NCBI GenBank assembly: GCA_030407085.1
Contig: CM059582.1
Coordinates: 22,643,001-22,707,000 of the forward strand
Direction: 5' to 3'
Length of the DNA: 64,000 bases
Origin: Trichopria drosophilae
Taxonomy: Eukaryota; Arthropoda; Insecta; Hymenoptera; Diapriidae
Every line of letters begins with the position of its first letter. Position 1 is the stretch's first letter. This document shows positions 23,107 through 37,900 of the stretch, piece by piece. Position numbers and translations under genes: made by a program. The notes beneath the pieces are model-generated. The model saw only the letters and a list, made by a program, of their open reading frames with translations, was not told the origin of the DNA and made no database searches.

Positions 23107-24931
23107 GTTAGTTGATCCTTTTATCGAAGCTAAGCGCCGGCTTGACGGCACCCGGGGAGCCCATTGTTAAACCCGATAGGAAATCGATCGGACATAACGG
23201 ATACTCTCAACTAAACGTGCTTTTTATTCGTCTTGGATGCAAACTCTTGTCGTTGGGGAACGGAAGTTCGCGGAAGTTCCGGAAGTGTGGGTCAAACAGA
23301 CGATAAAGGTTCGAAAAGATGGTCGAATCAAATTGTCATCCCTGAAATTGTGGAATAAGCTTCTTAATGTTTGCATTTTATGCTCGTTTTTCTGTGATAT
23401 CGATTTCTGAAGAAAATCGAAATATTATTCATACAGTTGCAATATAGTGTCGTGAGCAGTCAAGAGTAGTGAATTGTGCAATTGTCGTATTGCGACAATA
23501 ATAAAGTCCTAAACATAATGGAGTTTGATATTTAGTTCAATAGGCCTCAATATGAACATTCACTAATAAACACCTTACCTTACCTCAATAGTCGAAAAGT
23601 TTTCCAAAAATGACAACAAAACATGGCAAGAGTTAAAATTTCTTGCAATGAAAATCCGAACAACACTGAAAAAATTGACCATAAAAATATTCCTATACTG
23701 ACCGATTTCAGCGGGATGTGATCTAAAAATGAAGAAATTTTCCTGAATTAATTATAATAAACATGTACTCAAATTTCCTCGCGAGCATGCGAATTTTTTC
23801 AAGAAAATATAAGGATGACTTTAGGAAAAAGAAATACTCTTTTTTAGTTACTTTTTCAAACTTTATTCGTAAAATTTGTCATTACATGATCAACGATAAA
23901 ACTATAAATTAAACTTCATTGTTTTAAATATATTTGCAAAAGAAATTAATCAGCATGAGTGTTTATTATAATATATGATAAATATAAAAAATGATTAACT
24001 TCCATATTAACATTGCAGATCATCTGATTACTCCGCATGTATTTTCGAGTTACTTTCTTCTAGAGCTGAATTCATTTTCTAACAACTAGATATATTAATT
24101 TTGTAGTTTCATATTTGGGTATACAGTTTTCTATTAGCTACTTTGTTTATTAGAAACTATTAAAAGAATTTGAAAAATTTGATCCTGACGCTCAAGTCTG
24201 TCAAAAATATAAAAAAAACCTGCACTATTTTGTAGTTTGTGCATTGGAAACGACGAACAAAGCAGTTGACTTCTGTTGTGCACATCGGCACTTTTAAATA
24301 ATGATATAAAAGCAAAATAAATGTTGTAACTGACATCACATATCCTGAAAAATTAAAAAACAAAGCGGTAGATGAATTTACATACACGCATCTATTATTG
24401 TGAGTATTTTATAGAATTTCATTTTAAAGTGTAAAAAGTTATGCAATAAAAACAAAATAATCTGTCGAAATCGAGTCCAGTTTAATTATTATATACTTTA
24501 GAAATCATTGCTGATTCAATAATAGCTGACTAAAGAAAGTAATACAAACTTTTATACAAAATTGAGCATCGATTGTTTCGGATCATTTTTATTGATGAGA
24601 ATTTCCGTATATTTTACCATACTATACAGACAAGAAATTAAAAACCCCATTGCCTCTTTTTATCACTATTTTTTGGAAAACTTTCAGGATGTTGAGACTA
24701 TGTGCGTATAATTCGCGAGATATTCAATACAAAATAAAAGATAAATAAATTTTGAATTTCGTCATATAATGTGTTCTATCTTCTAATCCTTTGACGATAT
24801 TGCAAACCTTGAACTTTTAGAGTGTATAAACGAAGCTTTCAGTAGCTGCTTTCATAGACATTGTTTCTCATCTGTTAAATTTCAAAATGTCGAATTTTGG
24901 AACTTTTGAAATCGAATAAGAAGTTTATTAA

Positions 24932-25534
24932 GGTAGTTAGATCCCCGAATATAGTATGTTTTTAGAAAATATATAATGCCGTTTCGAAGAAATTTATTTT
25001 TATTATTATTTATATTGTTGTCGAGAGAAAGCATTACTGTTCTTAACAAATAATTGGAACCTGCAAAAACAACTTTTATTAATGAGTCAAATTTTCTTCT
25101 TTTCGAGAAGAAAGAATTTTTTGAAAATGAGTGAATTTTAACGAGTGACAGATTTTTAATTTTAATTCGGGTGACAGAATTTTAATTTATAATTTTATTT
25201 CCATACGTTTTATATATATATATATGTTATTTACAAAAAAAGACTACTTTTTATAATTTCTGAATAATATTAGTGATTAAGTAAAATTTGGAAAACTCGT
25301 CCTCGAAAAAATAATTCGGCATTTGTTAAAATTCATTTATTTTAAAAAAATGTTTAACTAGCGATAAGAAGAAAGTTGTAGTCCTTAACAAAAGTTGTTT
25401 TTGTTAATGAAAAGAAAGTTAATTAACAAATTATTTTTGCAAGTCTCAATATTTTTTCAAGAACAAGAATATTGGAAAATTAAAAATGTTATTAAATAAT
25501 TTTCACAAACATACTATATCCCGGTTTAACTACC
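24932..25534. mobile_element. TTAA-flanked foldback MITE, about 603 bp
   Basis: The outer ends GGTAGTTAGATCCCCGAATA and TATCCCGGTTTAACTACC are inverted, followed inward by TAGTATGTTT on both sides. TTAA lies immediately outside both ends (24928-24931 and 25535-25538). The inner parts are also near reverse complements: CAACTTTTATTAATGAGTC near 25070 against its counterpart near 25390. The element can therefore fold almost end to end. A (TA)n run is at 25211-25225. A diverged relative is at 14561-15100. No transposase. Confidence 0.75.
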
Positions 25535-28149
25535 TTAAATTTCCATAGTTGTTAACGATTTTTTTTATTAATGCGATGATTAAAGACCTTTAAAAGCGTA
25601 TTCGTAAAAAGTCCTTTATATTTGGCAAACTTGTCATTTTTTTTTTAATTATCTATACTATATTACTCGTGAAAAATGAAACCCTGTGGTAACTTTATGA
25701 GATATTCAGATAGTACACAAATAAAGCTTCCAATTGGAACATTCATCTTTCACTCCAGTCATTATCTTGCTCTAACTGTTGCATTTTCAAAAGTAAAAAT
25801 TTTCAGACATTTCGTCCCACTTTGAATACTGATAAAAGCTTTATCATATTTTGCTAATTACTAACAAAAGACTAAGAATTATTTTTATTAGTTCGACCTT
25901 TCAAGACCTCTAAAATTGTTTTTGTAAATAGGTCGCTCTTTTTTTTTCAATACCACCAGACGATAAATTCATTTCTCAATTTAATTACTTAAAAATGTGA
26001 GTTTATTCTATTAATATGTATCCGTATATGGGTTGAAATATAATGTACATTTTGTTTTAATTTGTAAAAAGCCCAGCAATTAAAACCATAGAGAATACCT
26101 TTTAAAAGGCATAAATAAAACGTTCAATAGGTTCATCCGCTTATTTCAGACTTTATTTCTTCTCATCCGCCAAATTATAAAATGATGAATTTTACGATTG
26201 CTGAAACTGGTACGTTTACAACTATATAATAAGTTTTATAAAATTTCCTTGACCATTAACGAACTTTTTTGTTAATGCGACAATCGAAAATCTTGTAAAA
26301 ATCGAGGGAAATTCTAATAAAAATGATCCGCACAAGCGTATTGCTTATTTCGAAGGTATATTATTCTTAAAATTGAGTCAGTTTCGACGAATCTTTATTT
26401 TGTTGTAATTGCATAACTCTTTAGAACTTGAAAATAAAATTTATTTCTAAAATAATGACAAATTACTCCACGATAAAAGATTCAGATATGAAAATTCATC
26501 TGCTGCTTTTCTTTTTAATTATTTTAAGATATGGAATATCAGTTAAAACATTTAACCTGTTTTTGTATCCATATTTAATAAAGTCTTTTTGCGCTGATTC
26601 ATATTCTTCATATTTTGAAATATTACACAAAGTAATAAAACGAAGATATGTTGAAAAAACGTCTAGGTTTACAATTTAATGTACTTTCATAATTAGAAAA
26701 TAGCAAAAAATATAAACTTTCTCAGAAACTTGAGCATCAAAAATCTTTGCGAAAACGATTTTTGTTTGAGTTGTCGTACATTTTATGATAAAAAACGTAA
26801 TTCTCTTGTCATTTGTTTGTCATCATTTTGGAAAGTTTTCGGCCTCTTGAGGTCAGGTGTGTGTATCATTTTTTTATGACGTCAAAGGATTTGGAAATAA
26901 GATACATCATTCGAATATATTGCAAATTCTGAGCCAAGGAATTATTTAGACTTATCGACCGTGATAAATTAGTCACCTTAACCAATAAGTTATACACAAT
27001 AAAATACTCATACAAAGTTCATTTTCATGAATTACCGCATGTTTCATGCTGTATATGTTAAAGGAAAATGTTATCCGTATTTTTAACATAAATATCGTAT
27101 GCAAAATGAACTTTAATTGTTTTTTTATTACATATTTACATAATTTCGTTTATATTCTGACGAGGGCTACAAAAACAGACCAAAAACATTAAATAATAAT
27201 TTTTAAATATTTGTGTATAACTTATTTAAAGGTGACCATTTTTAAAACATGAATTGTTAAAAGTTATTCAGGAACGTTTATTCAGTAATAATTATATGTA
27301 TGTCTAGAAGGTTCCATTTTGTCTTTCGTAGTTTTTCGTATTCTAAACCTACCGTGACAGAAAATCTTAAATGTTCATATCATGGACGTAAAATTGTGCA
27401 CCCCCGCATAGAAATATTATGAAGTGGTTTCACACTTGAAGATTCAGTTATCTTGAGTGGATTCTCAATGGTTTACTCTAATGCCATTAGTATTAAGCAT
27501 ATAGCTAATGCATTACAGAAACCTTAACACTTAAGTCAACATGTTTAAAAGTATTCTCCACATTTGCTACTTTATCTTTTTGTCATACTGGAATAACACA
27601 GACCAACAAAATTTGTAACCAGATACCGGACTGTACTTTTCCGAAGGTTTTCGTGGCGTTGAATCAAAATTTGTCCACAGAATTGTCACGTCAAGTCTTT
27701 GAAATATCTTGACCTAAAATTGCAAAAAAATAACATTTTTACCATTTCCAGTACGACCTTATTGACACATGTCCTTTGTCAAGGTTGTAGGATACCAGTA
27801 CAGTTTATATTCTGTAAAGGTGAAATCGGCTTTAAAGTAGCGATTTCATATCTTAAATAAGTATCGAGCTTTTCAAATATTAAAAACTGAATATAAATAA
27901 AATTTTATCAAAATGGAATATCAAATTATTCTCATCCATGTTTCACTATTGCATTTTATCCTAAAAGCTGATTTTGAGTGGATTTCTTAACTTAGATAGT
28001 CCCCACCTTTATAATAATTCATTTAACCATCAAAACATTTGAGATTAATTCATCGATTTATTATAATAAACTTAATTTACTGCAATTATAATGTTCATAA
28101 TATAAGAAAATAAACTCAAAAGTATTCAAGAGACTTGCGGTTCCGCTCG

Positions 28150-28235
28150 GCATTTAAATTTTATTTTATTTTATTTATCAATATACGGACCACATGGTGC
28201 TTGATTTGTGGGTTTTAAGAACTCTGTTTATATCA
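28150..28235 (-). mobile_element. Possible truncated LINE 3' end
   Basis: On the minus strand it reads CATGTGGTCCGTATATTGAT followed by AAATAAAATAAAATAAAATT, that is, unique sequence running into an AATAAA-repeat tail, as at the 3' end of a retroposed element. No coding remnant is visible. Confidence 0.3.
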
Positions 28236-29970
28236 GTTTACGGTGATTTTTTACGTAAAAGGTATAAATTATAGTAGAAGATTCACTACTTGCTTGAAAG
28301 CAACAGATAAAGTATAAAAAAATTTTACTTTTAATCTGCAAGTACGCCTAATAAGAATTGAATTACAATAACTAACTGCTGAGTTAAACTTTAATCTTTA
28401 AATTATACTTTTATTTCCCTTATATTTGTAAAATGTAATATTATATATACTAGTCAAAATGCATGTCACAAGCATTTAGGAGATTAAGTATTTACAACAT
28501 AATCCAGTATCTAGCAAGTTCTTGACTAGTTTAATTATTACACGTATTAAAGGCAGAGGGAAACAGGGCAGTGTAACAAAAAAACTGGACAAATTTCTAC
28601 CAGGGCATTATCAACCAGATAACCAGATAACTAGATTTGCTTCTCATTACTTTACTCGTTTCTTATTTGTCAAGTTGTTTTATTCCAGCTTCATTATGCA
28701 CCAAAAGGATTTGTTAGCCGAACTGTTTCCTACTGCACAAAGAAATTATATCAGAAAAAGTTTACCTGAAAAATAAGTACGACCATTAAAATTTAACTTT
28801 TTTCATAAAGGAATGAGATAAAGAATTGTACCCAAAGACTTTCTTATTATACTTATTTGAAAAGTTCCAGAACTTATTTTATGACTAATCGCTTTAACGA
28901 AATATACTGTTTTATGAACGTTGTTTTTGAATTGTCCATTTTTACGAATAATAATATGATATCCATGCTCTTTCAAATTTTAACTGAATCCTTTCTGTAG
29001 TTAATATTCTCGACTTTGTATTAGCTATAAGAAATCCATATTCATGTGTCATATTTATGTCAAAGTGTTAGTCTTAAATAAATAAAATTTTACATATCCT
29101 TTATATGATTTTGGAGTATTTTGTATTTATTTTATTTCTTATATCAATCCCCTACAAGTATTAATATTTTCAGTACAGTCATGAGAAAATTTAATATTAA
29201 TATCCGCAGAGCAAACGAAATTGGATTTGAGTAGTTTGAGTGCATTCTATGTAAAAAAAGAATCAAACTGTGAATGAAACCCTAAAGAGTATAAATATTC
29301 GTCTAGTTTCGATAATAAGATTTGTTGTAAAATCTTAAATGTTTCATAAATTTAAAGTTTTGTTATTTACAGAACTATGCTCATGGATATTTTTGTGGAG
29401 TTTCCATTGCTATTGTTTTACTTTTTTGATAATAATATCGAAAAATTAATGTCAACAATATAAGTTTATTATGTTTCTTGTAAACCAAATCAGTTATTGC
29501 AATAAAATAAATTATTTACAATAAAAATAAATTATTATTCATTGCCATTTTATTAACAGTAAGGACAGTAATTACTATGTTGGAAGCCAATGTAGAAAAT
29601 AATATAATTTTTATTATGACTCGTAATAATTCGGTAAGGAAAATAAATATACACAGACAAAAAGGTTAAATGAACCATTTTAGTACAAAAGACCATTTTT
29701 TTCCCCTCGTTAAATATGCAGTAGAGTACATAACCTCAAATTTACCGTGGCTTTACAATGAAATAGCCACTTAAAACATTCCAGAATAGTAAAAAAGGTA
29801 TTATTTAATTAATTAAACAAAAATAAGCAATTGACACCGTAAAAATTAGTTATTGCAATATTCTGAATTGTAAAATTAACACATAGTCAACAATTTTTCA
29901 CGATGTTACTTTTACTATTATTGTATTCCAGAACTATTTGTCACTTTTTGTATGGATCTATTAACCATTT

Positions 29971-30015
29971 CTCTCTCTCTCTGTCTCTCTCTCTCTCTGT
30001 CGCATTCTCTCTCTA
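29971..30015. repeat. (CT)n microsatellite
   Basis: About 45 bp of CTCTCTCT interrupted by CTGTCT and CGCATT. Confidence 0.9.
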
Positions 30016-33000
30016 CACTGAATAAATAAATTTAATGAAATATACAATATGAAAAAGGTTAAATGATTCACTGTACTATTATTTATTTTCCATTTCCGTA
30101 AAGTCCTGACTTCTCAACAATAAGCTGAATATCACTTTTGATTGTTTTTAATATCTCAACATTCTTTCATTTTTTAGATTTATATGCTAGTTTAAAGTAG
30201 AATGATTGCCATAGTTGAAGAGTTGTACATTAAACCTGTATAGTCACAATTCTTTTTAGCTGGGGCCGACATTTAGAGCACTACGTCTATTTGAGTGTGC
30301 CATGGCGTAAAATAGCTGCCGAAATATCTATTAAGAGTGCCACTATAATAGACAGATTATTGAAATAAGTATATTTTATTGATTTTCAAGCAATACTAAC
30401 AACCATAAAGCCGAAGACATTGTTATCAAAACTGTTATTTATAAACTCATTTAAAAAATTCGTTTTCAATATGTGAAATGTTCCAAGAGACATATAAAGA
30501 TAGTAATATTTTATCATAAGAAAGATTTTGTCTCAAAAATAAATTACCGGAAAGACAAATTGTTTGATTCTCATTTTTATCTTTTAAAAACTTCGAATTA
30601 GTAAAGTTGTTTTTTATTTCTGAAGTTTGAATGGCACACAATCGTTCTTAAAAATCCAAACAAAACATCTGTGTTGTCATTTGAGGTTATCTTATGATGC
30701 GTCCAACTATCATATTTTTTAACTATTGAGAAATCATTACAGTTACAAACCTTTAGTATAAAAATGGTTTCTTAACCATTAAGAAATATCTGGTTGCATT
30801 TAATGGATATTTCTGAAGATATAAAATGCGTTGCTTTTATCAAAGAAATGGTGGTTTTATATGCATTGAAAAATTATTACATACTTAAAAAACTATTGGA
30901 AACGCCAAACTGAAATATACAATTTCTTATCTATGAAGAGTTCTTTATGATAAACAATCCTTTCTCTAGTGTATTGCGTGCACCAGTAAATAAGAGAAAT
31001 CTGGATTGCCAAAATACTCGAACAAAACGTAAAAAAGGTAATACTTTGATAAAAATATCCATATACTAATAAATGAATGTGATAAAATATTCATTTTCTT
31101 TTTTTGAGAAAAGCAATTTAATTCAAATATGATAAACAGCAGAAAATCTACTGTTAAAGGAAGAATAAACTTGAAAATCAATACAATAAGTTACTTAATC
31201 TTTAAATTTCTTTGTATGGCTTAGTAAAACATCAAAATTCGATTTGTAAAATTTGATCATATCTGATATTTAACCACAGTTATTCCGTATCGATATCATA
31301 ATATTTCGCCGCAGAGTTTGCAAAAGTTTTTCTCCGCATTAATCATCCGCGAGAACTTCAACAGAACAAGACTTTAGTAAGGGAATGGGTTGAAAACTTT
31401 AGTTGTAGAATATTACCGAGATGTTCTTGTATTCTTAAAGATTTCCTTCCGAATTTCATAAGAATATTTGTCTGGAATTATTCATGGGCAAGGTGAATAA
31501 TTGTTCTACCGATATCACCAAGAGTTCATTTATTTTTAATTAACTATAAATATTTTAAAGTATAATAAATATAAGAATCATTTCGTGATACCTTTAAAAT
31601 TCAAGGTACATTATGTTAATGTTTCATTTTAATTTTGCACTGATTTCTAATAACATATTTTGGTCAACTTGAGTGAAAGGTAAAATAGATGATTACCAGC
31701 ATTCAAACCTGAGCAATTAGAACTGTTAGTATATCGTTCTAATAGAAATAGTTAACGATTTGACCTAATAAAAAAATGCCTATATTGAAAACAGAATTTG
31801 TATTATTGACTAAATATATGGTTGCCTGTAAGCAGCCAAACATTGAGTAATTTCGACTATACATTTGAGTTGAATTGACAAAATCTTGTGTAATCCATAA
31901 CATGGTTCAGTTGGAAGAACTAATATGTTGTTGAGCTGAGTAAATATTTAGTTATTACAACAAAAAACCACATATTCTAATCTACACATTACTAAATTTT
32001 TTACAGTCTATCATATGACTTTCATAACAAAAAAACCTTCCAGCCACCTAAGAAAACCTTAAATTGTATTAACCTCCGTGAAGTAGGAAATGTCCTAGTA
32101 AATACCTGCAGATTAACTTGAAATGTTAGATTAATATTGATTAACATTCCTACTACCTACTAAGAATCTACCATTAATGTGTCATTAACCTTACAAATTA
32201 AGGTAGAGTTTAACGAAAAATGGTTATTTGTAATGAGGATTAAGGGACTAATATATGTGCAGTTTTCATGGTTAAGAATTTATTACCATCCTAATGATTT
32301 AAATAATATAAAATTTGTTAAATATTAATATATAAAAATAGTATTTAAAAAATACATTTATTTTGACTTTTGGCTAATTTGGGCGGCCCAGTTCAGACCC
32401 CCGCATGTCGAGTTTATCTCTTATTTATTTGCGAACATTAAATGATATAAAAGTGTAGCATTTACAATTTGGCAACTGTTAGTACAGAATAATAACCAAA
32501 TTAATTACTTTTGCTAAATATAAGCTAACAACATTCAAAACAGATATACGTACTCTATTGTAGAGCTTGACCCATATAAAATGTAAGACCTGAAAAGCCG
32601 CAAAGAATTGTTTTACTAGAGTAGTAATGATCACAATTCGAAAGGCAATTTACTGCCAATTTCTTGAAATACATTCTTTATTCTTTATAATAACTGAAAA
32701 TCCCCACAGTTACATGTGTCTCAAACCATGCTCCTTTTAAAATTTCCACAGTATACTTTAACATATTTTTAACTATTATTTAAGTTAATGTTGCACCTGT
32801 ATATCATTATAGCTTTCAGCTCTGAGATTATATTAAGGTGAGTGGAAGATCAGCATTTAATTTTAAAGAATAACATCTTAATCCTGTGAAGCCCGGTGTC
32901 TTTTCTGTAGGACACCTTTTTGTAATTAATTTTTTTTAGTAGATTAAAATTGAATTTTAGTGCAAATTTTTTTTTTCATACTTCGATAACATGTTTTTAA

Positions 33001-33095
33001 AAGTAAAAACCTTATTATTTGTTTTGAATTATTGTGTTAAATTGTTTTTAATTTAGAATAATGTATAAAAATTAGTTTTTTACAAAGAATGTATG

Positions 33096-33520
33096 TTGAA
33101 AAGACCCCGTCATTGAAATAAGACGAAACTGGGTATTCGGGCGTTTTCGGGGTCGCTGATAACGAATATGGCATCAGATTTTCAAAATTAAAAAATGACG
33201 GATCCAAGATGGACGACCAAAATGTAAAACTTTACTTGATCGAGGTGAAACTCGGTACTCGGAGGCTTTCGAGGTTGCTGAATGTTGAATTTTGAAAATC
33301 TAACATTAGATTCGTAATCTACGATCCCGAAAACTCTCGAGCATCCAGTTTCATCATCTTCAAATAAATTTTTACAATTCGGCCAGCCATCTTGGATCCG
33401 TCATCTTGAGTTTTGAAAATCTGAGGTCAGATTCGTGATCAACGACCCCGAAAACGCCCCGAGTAACAAGTTTCCGCTATTTTCCGTGCAAATAAAAATG
33501 CATGCTTCAAAGGGTTGAAA
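33096..33520. mobile_element. Foldback element with GGGGTCGCTGA core
   Basis: The left arm contains GGCGTTTTCGGGGTCGCTGA, CAGATTTTCAAAATT and GATCCAAGATGG; the right arm contains their reverse complements (TCAACGACCCCGAAAACGCC, AGTTTTGAAAATCTGA, CCATCTTGGATC). A second inner pair (GAAACTCGGTACTCGGAGGC against GAGCATCCAGTTTC) shows that each arm is itself a repeated unit. A fragment of the same family (GAAACTTGGTACATTAGCG, TTTTTGAGGTCGCTGAATG) is at 38850-38900. No coding capacity. Confidence 0.7.
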
Positions 33521-33979
33521 AGCAACCTTTCCAACCTTTTTCTTAGATAACAGTCAAGTTGTTGGAACATTCCATTAACATTATTTTTTAAGATAAATTC
33601 TAACCTTTTATTAAATTAGAGTAATATTCATTATAAAGAATATGATGATATGTTAACATTCACATAAATATAAATTACAGATTAAAACAAATATTCAAAT
33701 ATAATCTTTATTTGACGTAATGCGTAAAAGTTTCTGTAATGTTAAATCTTGGTTCCGTGATGTCACATTTCAGATTACATTCTAATGACGTTAATTTAAT
33801 GTTCGTTTTAAGGTTATAATTATATACATGCCTAACATTAACATAGCTTTAAATAAAAGTTTTAAACGATGTTAAAGTTTAATCTTAAATCGTACGAGTT
33901 CACCTCTGCGATTTTAAAACAAAGGTTCTATATATAACTAACATTTCCTAAACCATAATAAAAGATTAGTCCAATTTTA

Positions 33980-34215
33980 ATGCGTAATTAATACAATGTT
34001 ACAATGAAAACTTAAAACAATGCTCAAGTGTACTGTTAACACAGTGTTACGCAGTAACCTTCCTGCAACCTTAATACAAGCCTAATAGACGGTTATCTTA
34101 ATAACACGTTGGTCTTCAACCTCTCTGTAACCTTAGTAACCTTAGTACGAGCTTGGTATGTTATTACTTTAATAAAATGTTACACTTTAACCTCTCTCTA
34201 ATCTTAATGCAATTT
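33980..34215. repeat. Diverged tandem repeat of about 65 bp
   Basis: Blocks of the form GTTAC...AACCT(C/T)...TAATCTTAATGCAA recur three to four times, e.g. around 34045, 34110 and 34185. A similar looser pattern is at 32040-32210. Confidence 0.4.
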
Positions 34216-34746
34216 TCAATTTTTTTAAATTTCTTTTTGACACACATATTCATTTAAAAAATAACAATTCAGCACTAATCAACACTATTATGAAAAAGCA
34301 AAACAAAATGTACGTACTTTAAAAACCCCTGAAAAAAAGGACAGAAAACATGCGAAATGTTAAAATTATTCACGAATTTTAAATTGCCTTTTTAACAGTT
34401 AGTTTTTGTTGTTAAGTCTTTATGTTTATTATGTTCATACAAGTAATAGAGTATAAATAAGAATCTATCGTAGGATATAAGTAGATACTTTCGTACCAAG
34501 CGCATGAATTGAACTTTCCTACCCATGATCAGCAACACTTTTCCGTAAGACCAAAATTTCGATATGGCAAATTAAAATACGTTGGACTCACGCAATATCG
34601 AAATTTTGTTCCCCGGTCTATTATTGTATATAATTGTATACTACTGATTTTTCCGCGGGAAGATTTTATGAAAAATTATATAAATGCTTTTGTATCCACA
34701 AAACGATTCCATATGTTACTTGGGAGTTCAAGATGCAATTCAAGTG

Positions 34747-34964
34747 CAGTAGAGTCCCGGGTTTTGCCAAAAGAAGGGGAGTGCCGCTTCTCCCACTCCT
34801 CTTAGTCCCGTTATGTTCATGACGCCACAACAGGCCCTTTCTGAGGCTGCAGGCTGCAAGGTGGGGGAAAAGAAAACGGTGACAGGCAAATATAACGGGA
34901 CGGAACCTCGCAAATATGCTGGGACATAAATATGGGGAGATGTAAATATACCGGGAGTCTACTG
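34747..34964 (+). mobile_element. CAGTAGAGTCCC-end MITE, copy 1
   Basis: The ends CAGTAGAGTCCCGG and CCGGGAGTCTACTG are inverted. The interior shares AAGAAGGGGAGTGCCGCTTC, TGACGCCACAACAGGCCC, TGAGGCTGCAGG and AGGTGGGGGAAA with the inverted copy at 38290-38540. Towards the right end, CAAATATA-type motifs recur about every 18-20 bp (34888, 34912, 34929, 34943). Subterminal repeats and a CAG end resemble hAT elements, but I found no 8-bp duplication. Confidence 0.7.
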
Positions 34965-37900
34965 ATGTCAGTATAAAATTCGAGTTTATATATCAAATTT
35001 AACGAAAAGTGTGAAAACTCGAAAGGTGTGGAAACTCCGGTCATATTGTACTCCTGCAAATTCGGTTATAATGTCGAATGTTATATTCACTATGACGAAA
35101 AAATTTTTTGTGATAAATATATGAAAAAATAAAATTTATATTGATTCCAGTAGTTTTTATCCAGTTCATTCAAAATTAGTTCATTCATGTTTTGTTTTAA
35201 AACTGATATCACGGTCCCTAAACACATTATTAAACCTATGAAAATCGCCATTTTAAATACAGATCATATTCATTATTAGACAGTTTTATTTAAATTCATG
35301 TTTTTAGGTTCCAACATACCGGTGATAATTCTAGTGGGGGATAAATCACATCATTTACTTATTCTGAAAATTACAAATCATCACAAATCGCAAAAGTTTT
35401 ACACTATTTTCATAAAAATGTGCGAAAGCGTCAATAAAGAACTTACTTCAGCCAAGTTTATGTACTTTACCCAATGGATCTCTGTATTTTACACAATATG
35501 GTTTGTTGGACTGTATTTGAAAGTTATTTGTTTATTTTACATTTTTATGATAGAATAGCTATCATGAACAATTATATAAAATGCTAGCATTAGTATTAAA
35601 CTAAAATTTCTACTAACGAACCGTATCGCTCTTGCAATAAAACAACAAAACTTCAGTGATCTATTAATTTTTCAGCATGGGTCTAATAATATGGCCAGCA
35701 TCTTTAATAGCTGCAAATGTTAATATCTAAGGTACATTTCAATATTTGACGAATTGAAAATACAAGTAAGATATAAAGTATCGCATGAACCGAAAGGCAC
35801 CAATAAAAGCTTTATTTAAATAAAAAAATTGTTCAAAAGCAGGATTTCTTCATTTCATTAAACGGAAAAAGTACCTTTTGTTTATGAAAAATTGCTGAGA
35901 TTTACCTTATTGATTTTTTTCTTCGAAAAATTCAGAGATTTTCTAACGAAATATATTATGTCGATTTTTTTTTAAAGTTTTGTAATTTATAAAAGCGATT
36001 GTATTTTTTTCGCGAATTTAGAGTTAGAAAGTACTAATTGAACGTGAAGTCACTTGTTATCGAGTCCTAAAAGATGATAAAAAATGACAGAAATCTATTT
36101 ATTAACTGAAAATTGTCTACTGATAAGATGTTTATTTAAGAATAAGAAACTGTTACTACATTTCTTTAGAACTTATTAAATTGTGCAATTTTAACATTTT
36201 CGGAAAATAAATTGATTTTAATATTTCAATTCTAAGTAAATTTATAAAAGCATTTAATAATTGATTAACGAAGAAGGATGGAATTCCTGCTTATAATTAG
36301 AACAAATACGGAATAGAACCTTTTAATATACCGCAGACCCGATTATTTGTCTTCATTTAAAAAATTAATTGCAGTTATGACTTTTCCTCCTTCTATTGGG
36401 AAGGAAACGTTTTCGCATTGTTCCATTTCAGTGCAACTTTTTCATTAAGGACTCCTCGTCATTCCTCTTACCTTTAAAGCTGTCGTAATAATAAGTTATA
36501 ACTTTTATGTTACAGAAACAATTATTGCTAATTTCATATTCTGTTTTAATAAGTGTAAATGCTTGTTGTATGTATTCTTTGTTTGTTTTTCATTCGAGAA
36601 GAAAATATTTTATTGAATTACGAAACTGGGGCAGTTAGTTTTGAAAGTAAAATTTTAAGAAATAGTGGATTACAATGTAAAATGAAATTTATTATAAAGT
36701 AGCGTGTTTGTAAAAAGAAAATGTGAACGTATAAATAAATAAATATATTATTTTATAGTTTTCATAAATTATTGAAAATCTGTTTTTCAATTATTACATA
36801 TGCCGGTGTTTAATTTCGAATAAAAATATAATTATGCAAAACGTTCTTTTATGTTGTTATATCGTTCACAAAAAAAGTGTTTGCATTTCTAATGAATTAC
36901 TTTGTATAAAGCATACGTAACAATTTTATGATTATTATTACTTCTATGCAGCTTTTACAAAATTTACAAATTACATAATTTTCGTTACAAATTTAATAGG
37001 TCCTGCATCGTAACTTGTGTGCAATAAATAATACATCTGAAAATAAGAGAACATTTTCATATTAAAGATACTTTGGTAAATTTCTAATTAAAAAAACCAA
37101 AAAAAATTCCTTTTTAATACATTTTTAAATATTTACTATCATTTATGTGGATTATTGCAGAGCTATTGCGAAACACACTAAAATATGAATATAAAAACAT
37201 AAACTTTAATTTATGCATGGAAATGTAGTTACATATTTCAGGACACAGAAATACTTTAATGTAAAATATCTTTTGATGCAGGGGAAGTATATAGAACTAA
37301 TATAGCTCATTGTGATATGGAATAAAGTTTCCATTTTTAATTCTACATTAAATATTCTATAGTATTTTTAAGATTATGGAAACGTATTGTGGAGGCATTT
37401 CATGGAATGAAAGTACCAAACTTATAATAATTGATTTTAACAAAATAGGTGATTTCTTATGCTATTCCACATTAAGTGTAATGTTTTTCTTTGTCATGAC
37501 CATCATTTGCATTTATAAATTACCTCAATTTGTAGTACGACCGTGGATGTAAAAAGAAAATTTTTGCGCCTTTTATATTTCCAAATAGAAATCAATACAA
37601 CCAAACTTGTATTTAAATACCCCACCGGCGTGATAAAAAAAAACATTTAAAGTACTTTGGTGAAATGAGAATTGTTCACTCGTTTTATAAAGTACTCACA
37701 AATATTGCAATGTAATTTTGTAGCTAGAGGATTATACTTTCAGAGTCAGTTTGCGTTATGATATTATTTTTAATAATGCAGCTTCCGCAATGTAAAAAGT
37801 TTGATAATGGTCTTTTTCGTCCATTCTACCCTCATTATTTCAGAATAAATATTCAATAGCCAGTGCGAATGATACTATAAGAGTAACTGTAAAATGTATT

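Noticed and set aside
28522..28776. 84-codon open frame with a basic start
   Set aside because: No family recognised, non-ATG-supported context not better than neighbours, no splice signals that extend it.
34509..35059. Three open frames on both strands
   Set aside because: They overlap the MITE at 34747-34964 and owe their length to its GC-rich sequence.
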